Part shown: positions 37,911 to 50,762 of the stretch, in pieces
Layout of the letters: the number at the start of each line of letters is the position of its first letter
Numbering within the stretch: position 1 is the stretch's first letter
Source: Punica granatum
Taxonomy: Eukaryota > Streptophyta > Magnoliopsida > Myrtales > Lythraceae
Length of the DNA: 64,000 nucleotides
Reading direction: 5' to 3'
NCBI RefSeq assembly: GCF_007655135.1
Contig: NC_045128.1
Coordinates: forward strand, 35,186,811 to 35,250,810
The notes under the pieces: generated by a model
The model's input: only the letters and a program-made list of their open reading frames with translations
Told to the model about the DNA's origin: nothing
Databases searched by the model: none
Position numbers and translations under genes: made by a program

Positions 37911-37915
37911 TAATC
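37911..37915. repeat. Target-site duplication of the copia element (right)
   Basis: taatc, matching 32465-32469. Confidence 0.9.
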
Positions 37916-40900
37916 CTCATGTGATCCTCAAGCCCCAGATATATTTATGCATATTATAGACGATGAGTACCTGATGACTGACCTAATTGGTTATCCAAGT
38001 AAAGAATGTACCACAAACGAACGATAATTTAATACACATCATTCAACCCAAAAAAAAAAACACCACTATTTTGGGCTGTCAATGAGCCCATTAAGCATCA
38101 GCTGGGCCTATCATTTTTGTGCCTAAGATGAGCCCATGTTCATCTATTGGACCTGGAGGAATGCTGGTGGGCTATCATACTCTTTCATGCTGGCTCAGGA
38201 AATAAGAAACTGCTCGCATGTGCCCTTCAAGTCCGGATAAATCTCGACAACACATAATTTTTTGCTCTGATTTTCGGAGTGCATAGCATCGATAGAAAAC
38301 TGGTCATGATGAATACGTGATACATATCGATAGGCTGAGGATCAGGCGGAGTGAGCCCGCGATCAATGTACACGATTAATTCTCACCCAGGCAAGGGAGA
38401 TGAAGGGAACTTTTTTAATAAAATCCCATCAGCACGTCATGAGAGAGACCCCACCCCCACCAGCATCGGCCGATCGACGGCATTCACGTGATGAAAAACC
38501 AAACCTTCAACTTCATAAAATAAAATAAAATAAAATAATTAATAAGGAAAAGCCGACAAAATGGCATTTTAGGATTCTTCATGAGGGCTTTGCCCGGGGA
38601 ATCTTGGCTTCTATGACCATCGGGTTGATGGATGGGAGCTGAAGTCCCAATCTTGGAAGGAAATGGTCAAATTTACGCAGGATTTGAGTAATTTGACACT
38701 TCAAAACAATTCGAGATCTGCATCATACTATTTATTTTATGTCAATGCACACACATACACATACTAATACATATATAGAAGTTCTGGTATGATACGGTAT
38801 CGTGATGGCACGATTTTTTTTTCGGTGAAATGGAGGCCAAAGCCCGAAGAATTAAATTACACAAGATCAGGGCAAAGAGACCCCGAAGACACCACAAAAA
38901 AGGAGAGTATTAATACCGCCCGACGGTGGATGAAATGACGTGATTTAGTATTTTAATTCAAGTGTGTAATACTTTTTTTTCAAATGTTTAAAATATTAAA
39001 ATGGTGTCGCCATGACACCATCTCACTGTAGTCTGTCTCATACCCGCTCTTCATACAGCATGTGCAAATACTAATTTTATATATTTATTTTGATGTCATA
39101 ATCACATTTTTGAATATTAACTTGTTATGTAATGCATCACTTTTTATATATGTCGCCAACTTTTCCAAAATCTGAATAATATGGATATACCTTTTTTCTC
39201 CGATAATATGGATATACCTTTATAAAACACTAAAAAAGACCTTTCAATTATACGAAGATCTATTACAATCAAAGTAACTTACTTCAAATTCATTCACCAA
39301 AAAACAAATTTCAAAATCAAAGTAAATTACTTAAATCATTCACTCAAAAAATATTACTTCAAAACCTACAAATAAATCAAATTACACATATTTCCAAAAA
39401 AATAACACAAATTTTAACAGTAAATTACACAAATTTCAAAGTCAGTTACATGAATTTTTAAGAATTTTAGTTAACTTATTAATAAAATATTTAATTTATA
39501 CTTGAATATTTAATAACTTATTCAATTATATAGTGCAACTATTTTAATTGATTGCATCATAAAATTCCCATTACTAATAAGTTAATCAAAGAAAGGGAGC
39601 AAAGTCCAGAGAAATGGGCCAGATGGAGCGAGGGAGGAGGGAAAAAGAGATGTGAGGAAAGTGAGAGAGAGAGAGAGAGAAGAATAGCGGAGAGAAGTGC
39701 TCGTGAGTGATTATAAAATTTAGAATATATTTTTGATATATTTTTAAATTTTATCCCAGATTAATGAATTTTAATTTATCAAAATATATATTTTTAATGG
39801 ATATTTGTGGATAAAAAATAGACAAATTACTTCCCTTTCTATTTTCTTTATAAGATTAATAAGAAATAAAATAGAAAGTCGAGGATATGAATGATAAAAG
39901 AAAATATTTAGAACTAAAATGAAACGCTAAAGATTGAGGATTGAAAATGAAAAAAAAATAAAGCCGTAACCTCATGTATCTAACGCGGCAAACCAGGGAT
40001 TAATTGTTCCAAATAAAAGAACATGATGCGATTTGTCCCGATTCCAAACTACAATGGAAGTTTTTGTCTTTTTTCCATTAATCAAATAACATATCTGACA
40101 GTCGGCCCCATAAAGAAAAAACTATGTTCGATAAATTTTGTCTCCCATGGCATGACAATAACCAAATGTAGCTATACATGTGTCGAAACTTTTGGATATT
40201 TGCTGTAGTATTGTCTGAAACTTCTGGGGTGATCGCAAAGATCTATTCTAAAATAGTTATCTTTTTTTGGTGGGCTATTCCAAAAGGATTTGATATTATT
40301 ATATCAAGACGTACTTTTTAAATATTTGTTTAAAGATTATTGGTGGATAGTCATAATTTACTTGGTTAATCAAACTCACCCTATCTTAATTAGCTCATAG
40401 ATTACCGTCAAAACTAATGGTCTAATAGTTAACAAACTTGCTCTCATATGGTTTGGTAATCTCAAAGTCCTAAGTTTAAATTCCCTCTAGTTTATTGTCA
40501 AAAATAATTGCTAGTTGTGTGCTCCTTGACTTAGGCTTGGAGAACACTGACTTCTGTAAACTATAATAGGCTTTTGGTGGTGTTATGCTAACGAGGCTAA
40601 TGCTTGTGCTGGTTATTCAGTTCGTCTGATATGTTCGCGGTTGAATACAAGAGTGTGAACATCGAGTAACGAGAGGCAGCAAGATCGTCAGTACTGCTAC
40701 CCACCATTTTACCTATAAAAAAAAAGGCTCATATATCAGTCCAAACAGATCATTCACACGTCTAGTATTTTAATATAAACTACTTCCCCTTACTTCCCAA
40801 TAGGATTCAAATCTGAAGGAAAAATTCTTTTGTCATGCGAATTCGGTAGTTTTTTTTTTTTGGGTTTACTTGTATCATTGTGATTTGCGATGAAGGGGTT

Positions 40901-41858
40901 AAGGAGTCAAAGATGCTTTTGCGCGTACTAATTGATGCCCTTTCGCCTATTTGGATCTTCTCTGCCTGTAATCGCAAGCTTTTTTGCAGGCTGAGCGATG
41001 CATATTCTTATTACAAACTCAATTATAAAATGTGAAGAAGCCATTCGTTCCTAATTTATAAGCAATAATTTATGATGTTCCTTTTTAATAGGCCAAATTA
41101 TATATGGACAATATATTTTTTTATCTAGCTAGCTATGTCAAAAACCTTCCTTTAGGGAAAAAAGAAAGTAATAATTGTTCCCGGTTTTAATGGTCAACGT
41201 AAAACAAGGCTCATTATCTTAACAATAATGTCTTAATCAATATGACATGCATATATATATATATATACATATTACATTTATCTGTGTGTGTAATATATGC
41301 GTGGGCCAAAAAAGATACAGCAAAAAAAGAAGTAAAACAAATCGGTACTCCTTTTTTTTTTTAACGAAAGAGACATTAATATGGCTAATTTAGAGATAAG
41401 AGAGTGAATGCATGGATGTGCCAATTGACGGACGTAGTTTGTAACACATTTATGTGTACTGAATATTATGGGCCTCACCTCACCCCGTCATTTAAAACTG
41501 GTGTTGTGTTTATCGATATGGGACCGATATGTTTGCACTTTCTAGAACGAATGGATTCACCGATCATCGTGCCTTGTGACTCGAAGCACAATAATGCATG
41601 CATGCCCACGGACATAGGAAAACATGAAGTACAATAATGCTAATTAGATCATAATGGTTCTTCGAATCCATTTAGTTTAGTTGTAACTTCTCAATCAGGA
41701 ACCTATCCGTGAATACGATATCGAGTCCAGATGAATGGTTTTCGGGGATTTCCAGGGCCTTTGGAATATTTTGTGTCTCATTATTCAAGCTTCTTCTAAA
41801 TGGTCTTTGACTGATGACATGATTCATGTATTACCCGTTAGTCGAATTGGGTAATAAT
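37916..41858. other. Gene-poor AT-rich spacer
   Basis: No gene recognised. Contains a (TAAAA)n run at about 38516-38537, a (GA)n run at about 39663-39680, and a (TA)n run at 41253-41266. The block at about 38815-38935 begins with poly-T and a 'cggtgaaatggaggccaaagc' motif and looks like a retroelement fragment. Small ORFs are not convincing. Confidence 0.45.
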
Positions 41859-42035
41859 CTTTTTTTTTTCTTGATTGCAAAAGAGATTCATGAGTTTAAT
41901 ATAATGAATTAGAAACCTTATCAATAGTTAATAAAAGAGTATGAGTAGTCCCACAATGAGTATTGAATTCGAAATCTTTTGGTTATCATCGGATGGAAGT
42001 GTATGTATGCCATTCTACTACATTATCAGTGATGA
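41859..42035 (-). mobile_element. SINE-like dispersed repeat, copy D
   Basis: Minus-strand reading: 'gtagaatggcatacataca' head, 'aaaagatttcgaattcaata' (B-box-like), 'gtgggactactcatactc', 'ttttattaactatt', 'ttcattatattaaactcatg' and a poly-A tail. Same family and motif order as copies A, B, C, E and F. Confidence 0.5.
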
Positions 42036-42264
42036 GTAACTGTCAATGTTTTCCTCATCAAATTTCAATGGTAGAATTTTTTTTCCCGGTGGAGCGATGG
42101 TAATTGATTTTATTTTTGATAAATATGCTAATTGATTTTATGCTTTAAATGAGGAAAGGCCGAACGATCAGAGATGACGACAATGAGTTTTTTTTTTGTC
42201 GACAATGAGTTGTTCGGTTCGCCTGTAGGCCGGCTAATCAAATTTTGGCATATATATTGTTTAA

Positions 42265-44292
42265 GGAGAAATAGCCTTAAAAATCAATTACTTTCATGAA
42301 ATTTTCCGGTCTACTAGTTTTTTAAATTTTGACCCCAAAAAGTTTACCTTCATTTCCCTGATCTACCAATCCGTTAATTGGGCAGTCAAAACTGCTGATG
42401 TAATTATTAATGGCGCTAATGTGACAGATAATTGCACACGTGAATGACATCTCACAAACCTTTTTACCTAAAAAATCACTATGTTTGCTTTTTTTTTCCT
42501 CATTTACCAAAATATCAATAATTTTTCCTTCATTTACTAAAATAACAATAACTTTAAAAAATCATATGGTTTACTTATATTCCTTTATCTACCAAAATAT
42601 GACTTCTTTCAAAAATCACATTTACCAAAATATGACTTTTTTGAAGGATTATGAGTTTGAATTAGGAATTTATATATATATGTATGTTGATTTGAATGTT
42701 AAAAGAATTTTTAACAGAAAAAAAGTATTAGAACAGTTACAAGTTTGTCATTTGCTAATCAAAATAATATCAATATCTGTTATCACATTAAATAATATAT
42801 GAACTTAAACATATTATACTGTAAAGACAATAACCATTCCAATAGAATTATTGCATACAAACATCTATAAAATTTTAACATGGTTCAACTTGTTGGACAC
42901 CAGTTCTATTAGAATGGTTATTTTATCATGATTATTGTCTTTGCAGTATAATATGTCTAAGTTTCTATCTACATATATATGAAGCAAGATAAAGGTGGGT
43001 CAGGCCAGATAGTTTCAGAACGTTTCATTTCTAAATGGAATTTCCTCGATCTTTTGAGTTTTTTTCTAAATAATAAAATTTTGAATTTTTTTAGAAATAC
43101 ATAGATATAGATTTGTGGAACCGTTCATTATTTTATCGATTTTTTGAGTTTTCTTTATTTTTTAATTTTTAAATTTTAAATTTTAAAAACAAATAAATAT
43201 AGATTTGTGGAATCGGGAGTTATTTTCTCAGATTTTTTAACTTTTTAGAAAAACAAATTTTAGTTCTATTTTTAAAAAATATAGATTTAGATATCTAGGA
43301 TCGATTGTTATTTTCTCGCATGCATATAGTTTGATTTTAGGTACATCCACAGCTAGATTTTTGGAGATGAGTTCTTCAACTATTTTATTATTTTCTCGCA
43401 CATAAACTTTTTAGAATTTTAGGATTTTTTAATTTTGTATTTGTGGTCTAGGTGTTAAATTTTGATTATGCAAATATGACGAATTTTATCTTCATCATTT
43501 TAATCATATATGCATTATCAAAACTTAATCAACAATAGGTCCCATAAATCTATATCTACATGAACTATGCAAAAATTAGTTGAACCTTGATAAAGTAATT
43601 GGTCCTAGTTTCCAACAAGTTCAACCATGCAAAATAACTATTTATAAATGTTGGTATGCATAAGTTCTGTTGGAATTGTTATTTTAGCATGGTTATTGTC
43701 TTTGCTGTATAATATGTATAAATTTCTATATTACTTAATGTGATAGCGAATGTGGATATTCTTTTGATTTGCCAATGACAAACTTGTGATTGTTATAACA
43801 CTTCTGTTAAAAATTCTTTTAATATTCAAATCAACATACATATACAGAAGTCCCTAAGTCAAACTTATAATCATTCAAAAAGTTATATTTTGGTATATGT
43901 TATTTTTGAAAGAAGCCATATTATGGTAGATGATGGAACATAAGCAAACTACGTGATTTTTAAAAATTATTGATATTTTGGTAGATGAGGGGAAAAGTTA
44001 TTGATATTTTGGTAGATGAGAAAAAAGTTATTGATATTTTGATAGAGGAGGGAAAAAAAAAGTAAACTATGTGATTTTTTATGATAAAAAGTTTGTGGCA
44101 TGCCATCCATATAAGCAACTGTTTGCCACATCAGCGTTGTTAATGGCCACATCAACAGTTTTGACGGCCCAATTAACGAATTGGTAGATCAGGGAAACAG
44201 AGGTAAACGTCGTGATTTTTCATGCCAAAATTTTAAAAGTTGGTAGATCTTTAAATTTTATGAAAGTAATTGATTTTTTAGACTATTTTCCA
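42265..44292. mobile_element. About 2-kb foldback element with about 650-bp inverted arms
   Basis: The left arm (about 42265-42900) and right arm (about 43620-44292) are imperfect inverted repeats over nearly their whole length. Landmarks pair in mirrored order: 'atcaattactttcat' near the ends, 'ccctgatctaccaat', 'ggg(c)agtcaaaactg', 'taccaaaatat', 'aaattcttttaatattcaa' and 'attattgtctttgcagtat'. Within the arms, 'taccaaaatatcaataa' is itself tandemly repeated. The 700-bp loop is AT-rich and non-coding. The ends are ggagaaatag and ctattttcc-aacc; a short 'tttaa' occurs at both flanks, but a confident target duplication is not resolved. It belongs to the long-TIR (foldback or Mutator-like) class; the superfamily is inferred. 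Confidence 0.68.
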
Positions 44293-47039
44293 ACCTTTAA
44301 TGCCACTAATGAGATTACACAAAATTAATCTGGATAGATACTTTATGACGTCGACATTCGGTTGTAGTATAGCCTATAGGCCTACCCAGTAACATAAAAA
44401 TAATCAATTAAAAATTAATATATAATATATAAAAATCTAAGAGCGAAATGTGAGATCTCTATTACATAACTCTAAGCTTCTAGTAAGGCATAGTTATTCG
44501 AATAAGTTCATTTGATAACCCTCTAAATTGACCTATCAATTTCAGTTCAATGAGTTTTACTATATTTATTTGTGTCATTTCAATATATTTTGGTTATTTG
44601 TTCGTATTATTTATTCATGATGATGTATAATTAATTTGTTGCATAATTGAAACTTTTCTTGATAATTTGAAAGACTCCTCGAGGTACGTTGTTCGACGGT
44701 TTAGAATTCTGCAAGTGCACAAGCCCTTAGAAGTAATGTAAAATGAGTAGACTATCGTTTCCACGAATACTTGATCTAAAATTCTACTAACGTTCAAAAT
44801 TATCACAATCTAATTGAAGTCGAGCAAATTAAAAATTAGCTTTTAGAATATTAAAGCAAATTAAGAATAATCGAAAATGAATTAGTGAGACGATCTATAA
44901 TTACAATTTTCCCACACTTTGTTAACTCAATATATTTCCTCTATCCCTACTTCATTTAAAACCAAATCTACTAATCTAAAGTTCACACGTATTTTGTAAG
45001 TATCTTCCAAATTGCTTAGGAAAAAATCCATCTCAACCAACCTCTATATTCTTATGGGAATTGAGATTGAGCTAGATTCATTAAGTCCCAACTTTAATTT
45101 GACTACCTAATATGTGTAAGTATATTCATATCTCACCCGCTAATCAATTCTATTTCTCGAGATTGAACTTAGACCACTTTATCCTTGTTCGAAAAAATAT
45201 CAATTTCCCAAGTTCTTGTAGATTAACAAATCATAAGAATTATTGATCAGGCAATTGCAAGCATTAAGCACAAGATAAGATAAGTAGAATAAGATCAAAA
45301 ACTAATTAGATCAAGAGAAAATGAAGAAATTAATTACATGCAGGTTCAATTACAATCCTATCATATAAAATTTAGCCCATAAAGAATTAAAAAAGCGTGG
45401 AAGAATCCAACATAGACATTGAAATAAAAATGATTCAACAATAGTTTAAGAAAAAGACCACATTAATGCAACGAAAATAAAAAATTAAGTTTAATCTTAC
45501 ACGATGTGTGTGCCTCTGTCCTTAGCTGTCCACCCAAAACTCATGCCTTAGCCTTGACTTTTATAAGGGAGAAAGACATCAGAACCAAAAATCTCACCCA
45601 AATATAATTTCCTAATAATTGAAATTCAATTTTCTATTTTAAGCATCAAAGAATATCTTTCCTAAGACCCAATGACATTATTCCAAATAAATCAGAATAT
45701 GTCCCTCTTAATTTTCTTCTCTAAACATGCCTAGGACCCACACAAAATATCCAAAAACACTGAATTTTGGCCAAATGGACTGATCTAGGGCGGTGTAGGC
45801 TTCTAAATCCGCAGCCTGGGCCCTCTCAGATATGTAAAACAGCTGCGTGCACCGAACTTAAACCTGTTGTATCTTCAACCTCAAACTCTAAATCACCCGT
45901 TGTCTAAACTGTTGCGCTCATAACTCGATAAACTTTCTATCCATTTGCAATTTGCACCAATTACTTGAGTTAAACCTGTCCAAAACACCGAGAACTTATA
46001 GGGTGCAAAAGATCAATTAATGAACTAATTTCCAAAATTACCTAAAACCAAACAAAAACTAATAAAAACTCCTAAAACCTTTAAGAATACAAATGAATAA
46101 AAAATAAACTAAAAGCCTACTCAAACTGATCTAAACTTGATAAACTAGCTCCAATTATATCCGTAAAAGAGTTGAATAACTTTATTTTCATAGAGTTATC
46201 ATATGTGTCTTTTAAAAAAAAATTAATGTGCCAAATACCCTATAAAGCTATTTAATATACATTTATATTATGAGAATTAATAGGCACCCAAGACAACCCT
46301 ATTTGTTCCATCCAAGACACCTTATATGTTCCATTGTGAGAATCAATTGTGATCTGTGGTGAGATCTTGCGCCAGAATTCCGGCCCAACACACTTCAATC
46401 CTTACTTATAAATTTAAGCGTGTTGTATATGAGATTTCAGCCCAACTAAGTACAATCGATGAAATAAGAAAAACGAAGAAAATGAAAATCTATTTATTTA
46501 TTATTGTCCCAAAACAAAAGCTATTTATTAATTTATTTATGGATCGACATGGGTTATTAATTTCATGTCCTAGGGACAGCTGCAAATTAAATTAAATTAG
46601 ATTGTGCATACCAGAAGTATTTATCTACCGGTTCCTCCACCGCTTATAAAAATTTTTCTTTTTTTTAATGCGGGTCTTAATATTTGAATGTTCAATAAGT
46701 TTCGATTAATTTAGTTTGAACAGAATTAGGAATTAGAGTAAAACTATTTCAGCCAAGAATTTATATATTTATTTATTTGACTAATTAAACTATTATGGGA
46801 TAAAAACAAATTAAATAATAATAAATTTATAGGAGGCCACATTTCTTGCCAGGTTCCTAGCCACTATGGTTGACTCATAACAATTAGCACATCACCTCTC
46901 CGTTGTTCGGTACATTATTTTATTAGCTTCCGGACAAGATCATAGGAAGCTCAGGCCGAAGCGGCTCATAATCAAATAAGCATTTCATTTAGTATCTCCC
47001 CAGATTGAAGCAAATAAACCAAATCCACCGAACCAACGC
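44293..47039. other. AT-rich spacer and CYP upstream region
   Basis: About 44690-46170 reads like a degenerate dispersed repeat: 'ctgcaagtgcacaag...gtagactatcgtttccacgaa' followed by a pyrimidine/A-rich body, a type often seen in plant LTR-element debris. I could not assign a family or ends. The last few hundred bases before 47040 are the promoter region of the second P450 gene; no clear TATA box was chosen. Confidence 0.4.
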
Positions 47040-49127
47040 ATGGAGTGGACATCCATCTTTCTCCTCTCCCTCGTCGTCTCCGCATTGGTTCTCGTCCTCC
47101 GGCTCAGCCGGAGAAAGGGTGCCAGAAATCGTGGGCGGCTCCCTCCCGGCCCGCCTGGATGGCCTGTGTTTGGCAATTTGTTCTCCCTTGGCCAGATGCC
47201 CCACCGGACACTGACGCTGATGAGAGATCGCTATGGCCCGGTCGTTTGGCTGAGGCTCGGGTCGATAAACACGATGGTGATCCTCTCGGCCGAGGCTGCT
47301 GCTGAATTCTTCAAGAACCATGATATCCATTTCGCCGAGCGCACGATCACAGAGCTGATGCGGGTCCATGACTACCACAAGGGCTCCGTGGCCCTGGCTC
47401 CTTACGGGGCCTACTGGCGGGTGCTGAGGAAGCTGGTCACGGTGGACATGCTGGTTAGTAAGCGGCTCAACGAGACTGTCTCCATCCGTAGGAAATGCGT
47501 TGACGACATGTTGAGGTGGGTGGAGGACGCGGCATGCAAGTCCAGGCCTGGCAACGGGGTCCATGTGGCCCAGCAAGTGTTCTTGATGACTTTCAACCTG
47601 CTAGGGAACCTGATGCTGTCCCGTGACTTGCTGGACCCGAGCTCGAAGGTGACCTCCGAGTTCTTCACCGCAATGACAGGGCTGATGGAGTGGACAGGGC
47701 ACGCAAACGTGGTGGACCTGTTCCCGTGGCTGAGGCGGCTTGACCCACAAAGACTGAGGAGGAAGATGGAGAGAGACCTTGGAAAGGCACTGGAGATTGC
47801 GTCCACGTTCGTCAAGGAGCGCTTGGAGGAACAGAAGGAATTCGTCGACAGCAAAAACGACGAGACCAAGAAGAAGAAGGATTTCTTGGATGTGTTGATG
47901 GAGTTCGAAGGGAATGGGAAAGACGAGCCCGCGAAAATTTCAGACCGAGACCTCAACATATTCATACTGGTTAGTAATATCATTCATTTGTTTAATTGAA
48001 TCAAAACTATATACGCACCTCATCTATGAAGGGCCAACTGGCCATATTTTTAATGGAAGAGAAAGGTTGATTATGGCGATTATGAACAAATCCCGGGTAT
48101 GACTATTTCAAGAAATGGTCATATGATTCAAAAGGGGTTCTACATGAAACCTTTTCTGACCATACCACGATGCATTCTCAACTTGTTGATTAATATTAAT
48201 CATAATTCGGGTGTAGGTTTGATCCTTGACCAAAGAGATATAGAGTACATGTTCTTGTCAATTACACCTCACACCGTGTGGTTAGGTTTTAGATGAAATT
48301 TATGCGCAAGAATTCCGAGACAGTGAATGATGCTTTTACATTTTGGAAAGAGCTGCTAATCATGGGGGAAATCGGTACAGAAAGTTGTGTGCTGTCTTCA
48401 TGTGGATGGAACTTTGTGTTCGATCGTTATTCCCTGTCAGAGCTCAATGGTCGCTATTCTAGCCAAAATTCCAATGACGGATCCTTTATTTTACATGGAA
48501 CTTTCTTTGCAGGAAATATTCCTGGCTGGCTCGGAAACTACGAGTAGCACGATAGAGTGGGCACTGACCGAACTCTTGCTTCACCCAGAGTCCATGAACA
48601 GAGCCAAGGCCGAGCTCTCCCGAGTAATCGGGTCGACCCGGAAGGTCGAGGAGTCCGACTTCGGGCAACTTCTGTATGTTCAAGCTGTTGTTAAGGAGAC
48701 CCTCAGGTTGCACCCTCCTATCCCGTTCCTGGTGCCCCGGCGGGCCCTGGAAGACACCGAATTCATGGGCTACCAGATACCCAAGAACACGCAGGTCTTC
48801 GTGAATGCTTGGGCCATCGGGAGGGACCCTAATGTGTGGGCTGACCCGTTAGAGTTCAAGCCTGAGAGGTTCCTGGGTTCGAAGCTGGATTTCAAGGGCC
48901 AGAACTACGAGTTCATCCCATTCGGTGCTGGCAGGAGGATGTGCGCAGGCGTGCCACTGGCCCAACGCGTTCTGCACCTTCTTCTCGGCTCGTTGCTTCA
49001 TGAGTTCGACTGGGAGTTCGATAGCAGAATTGACCCGAAGACCATAGACATGAGGGATAGGCTTGGCGTGACCATGAGGAAGTATGAGCCGCTTCTTGCA
49101 GTGCCCAAGAAGCGTAATGGACTATGA
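47040..49127 (+). CDS. CYP76A-like cytochrome P450, 514 aa, two exons
   Basis: Predicted ER-bound monooxygenase resembling eggplant CYP76A enzymes. Exons 47040-47969 and 48513-49127 (GT-AG, phase 0). The ATG at 47040 gives MEWTSIF, a membrane helix (about residues 6-22) and a basic linker, then the hinge LPPGPPGWPVFGN. The I-helix AGSETTSS starts at residue 315. The K-helix ETLR is at 372-375, PERF at 427-430, and the canonical haem loop FGAGRRMCAG has Cys454. The length is normal for the family. The single intron is at the same place as the second intron of the P450 at 28278, and shared blocks such as DFLDVL, RLHPP, PFLVP and NVWAIGRDP/NAWAIGRDP point to paralogy. The 3' flank is tandemly duplicated. 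The substrate is unknown. Confidence 0.95.
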
Positions 49128-49160
49128 GATTTGGACGAACCCAAATCCTTGTTTGACTCG

Positions 49161-49626
49161 AAACTGCCCGAAAGAGGTGCCTTAGGGCAGGCCATTGTCC
49201 TATGATAAATGCTTATATAACTGTAATTTGTGTAGGAACTGGTCCATCGACGGTCTACATATTAAAGTTGCCTTAAATTTGAGAAAGGGAATTCAATATA
49301 ATGTAATCCCCCTTCACTGAAGTGAAGAAATCATGGATTCGATTCTTATATGTAAGGCTCATTTCTACCCCCATAAGAGAGAGAGAGAAATAAAAACTGC
49401 CCGAAAGAGGTGCCTTAGGGCAGGCCATTGTCCTATGATAAATGCTCATATAACTGTAATTTGTGTAGGAACTGGTCCATCGACGGTCTACATATTAAAG
49501 TTGCCTTAAATTTGAGAAAGGGAATTCAGTATAATGTAATCCCCTTTACCTGAAGTGAAGAAATCCTGGATTCGATTCTTATATGTCGGACTCCTTTCTA
49601 CCCCATAAGAGAGAGAGAGAGAGAGA
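49161..49626. repeat. 233-bp tandem duplication in the 3' flank of the P450 gene
   Basis: Two consecutive units, starting aaactgcccgaaagaggtg at 49161 and again at 49394 (period 233 bp). They are nearly identical and end in a (GA)n run that is longer in the second unit (about 49608-49630). The first unit begins 34 bp after the stop codon, so it probably lies within the transcribed 3' UTR. Few differences mean a recent event. Confidence 0.88.
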
Positions 49627-49639
49627 GAGAAATAAAAAT

Positions 49640-50762
49640 AAAATAAAAACCTTAGCTCGGGTAGTTCCTCGTCAAGAGCTCGACCAGGACCACCCTGAAG
49701 CGGTACATTTAACTCTTGTATATGGAACTATCTCGACTTGAAGTACTCTGGATCCAGGTGCCCGATAGTTCCTTAGTCTAGTATAGCAAGACCAGTCTGA
49801 AAGCCCCGGGAGTAACTCTTGAAGTTCCCCATTATGCATCTCTTTGGTTCTTGATCGTGAAAATTCTTCCATCTGTCAGCATTCTTTTGCAGACAGTTCC
49901 TTGGCCGACTTGCCCGAGTATCCGGTCTTCATTAAACTTGTCGGTAGCCTCTCTAACAAGAAGCTTCTCTAGAGGTTGCCCTTGGGTGAAGCTTATTGCT
50001 GTAGCAGAAGATGGCCATTCTTTTTGAAGAATTACACCTCTCTTCTTCTCTTTATGGTTTCATATGTACAATCGATTGTGTGTACAAGAAGCCGGTCTCA
50101 CGTATACCTTCTAACTGGTTCCTGCCTTTGTTGTGAGAGTAGGGTTCGTAGACTTGGACCATGAAACATTTTATCCATGAAGATTGGTCGTGGATAAAAT
50201 GTATTTCGCGAGGCTAAGCAGAATGAGGTAAAAACTGCTGTACCTCGTCGACATGCTGTGAATAGGGATTACCATTTTACCCGGTTTTGCAGTACTACTG
50301 ATGCAACTTAAATCGTTTTTCTAACAAAAATGCTTCCGGAGCAGCTGCAAGCTGAATCTGAGGCATTCCATGGCTCAGCTGCAAGAACTCTGTCGTTACC
50401 AGTTCCCCAGACTAGCAATTCAGGAACGGACAACGCAGTTATCAGGTCTCCCGTATATCAGCATTCGAGGTTTGAGTGCTTTGCTAGGAATGCGAAGTTA
50501 GCACTTTCGTGATATTCCATCTAAATTCCCTGGTATTATTGCCGAAAAAGTTCTTTGCTTTACATGTAATGACTTTACAGCGAAACATTATTCTCATCAG
50601 CTGAAAAGGGAAGGAAAAATCAAGCATCTACTATGAGCGAAAGTATAGTACAAGTGAACCGGACAACCGGAAGACCTCAAAGTCGGGGAACTACCATTCA
50701 TATCACCACCAACAGCTACAGAGTCACTACCCCTCAAAACCGCTTCTGATTCTATTAACCGA
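49640..50762. other. Spacer between P450 and DUF668 genes
   Basis: Contains small ORFs (for example 50330-50512 on the plus strand, 60 codons) with no recognised motif. The part below 50763 should include the 3' UTR of the minus-strand DUF668 gene. Confidence 0.4.

Noticed and set aside
28278..49127. P450 biosynthetic gene cluster
   Set aside because: Only two related P450s occur, 15 kb apart and separated by transposons. No terpene synthase, glycosyltransferase or acyltransferase is present in the window.
50330..50512. 60-codon plus-strand ORF near 50.4 kb
   Set aside because: It lies in the probable 3' UTR of the opposite-strand DUF668 gene and has no recognised motif.
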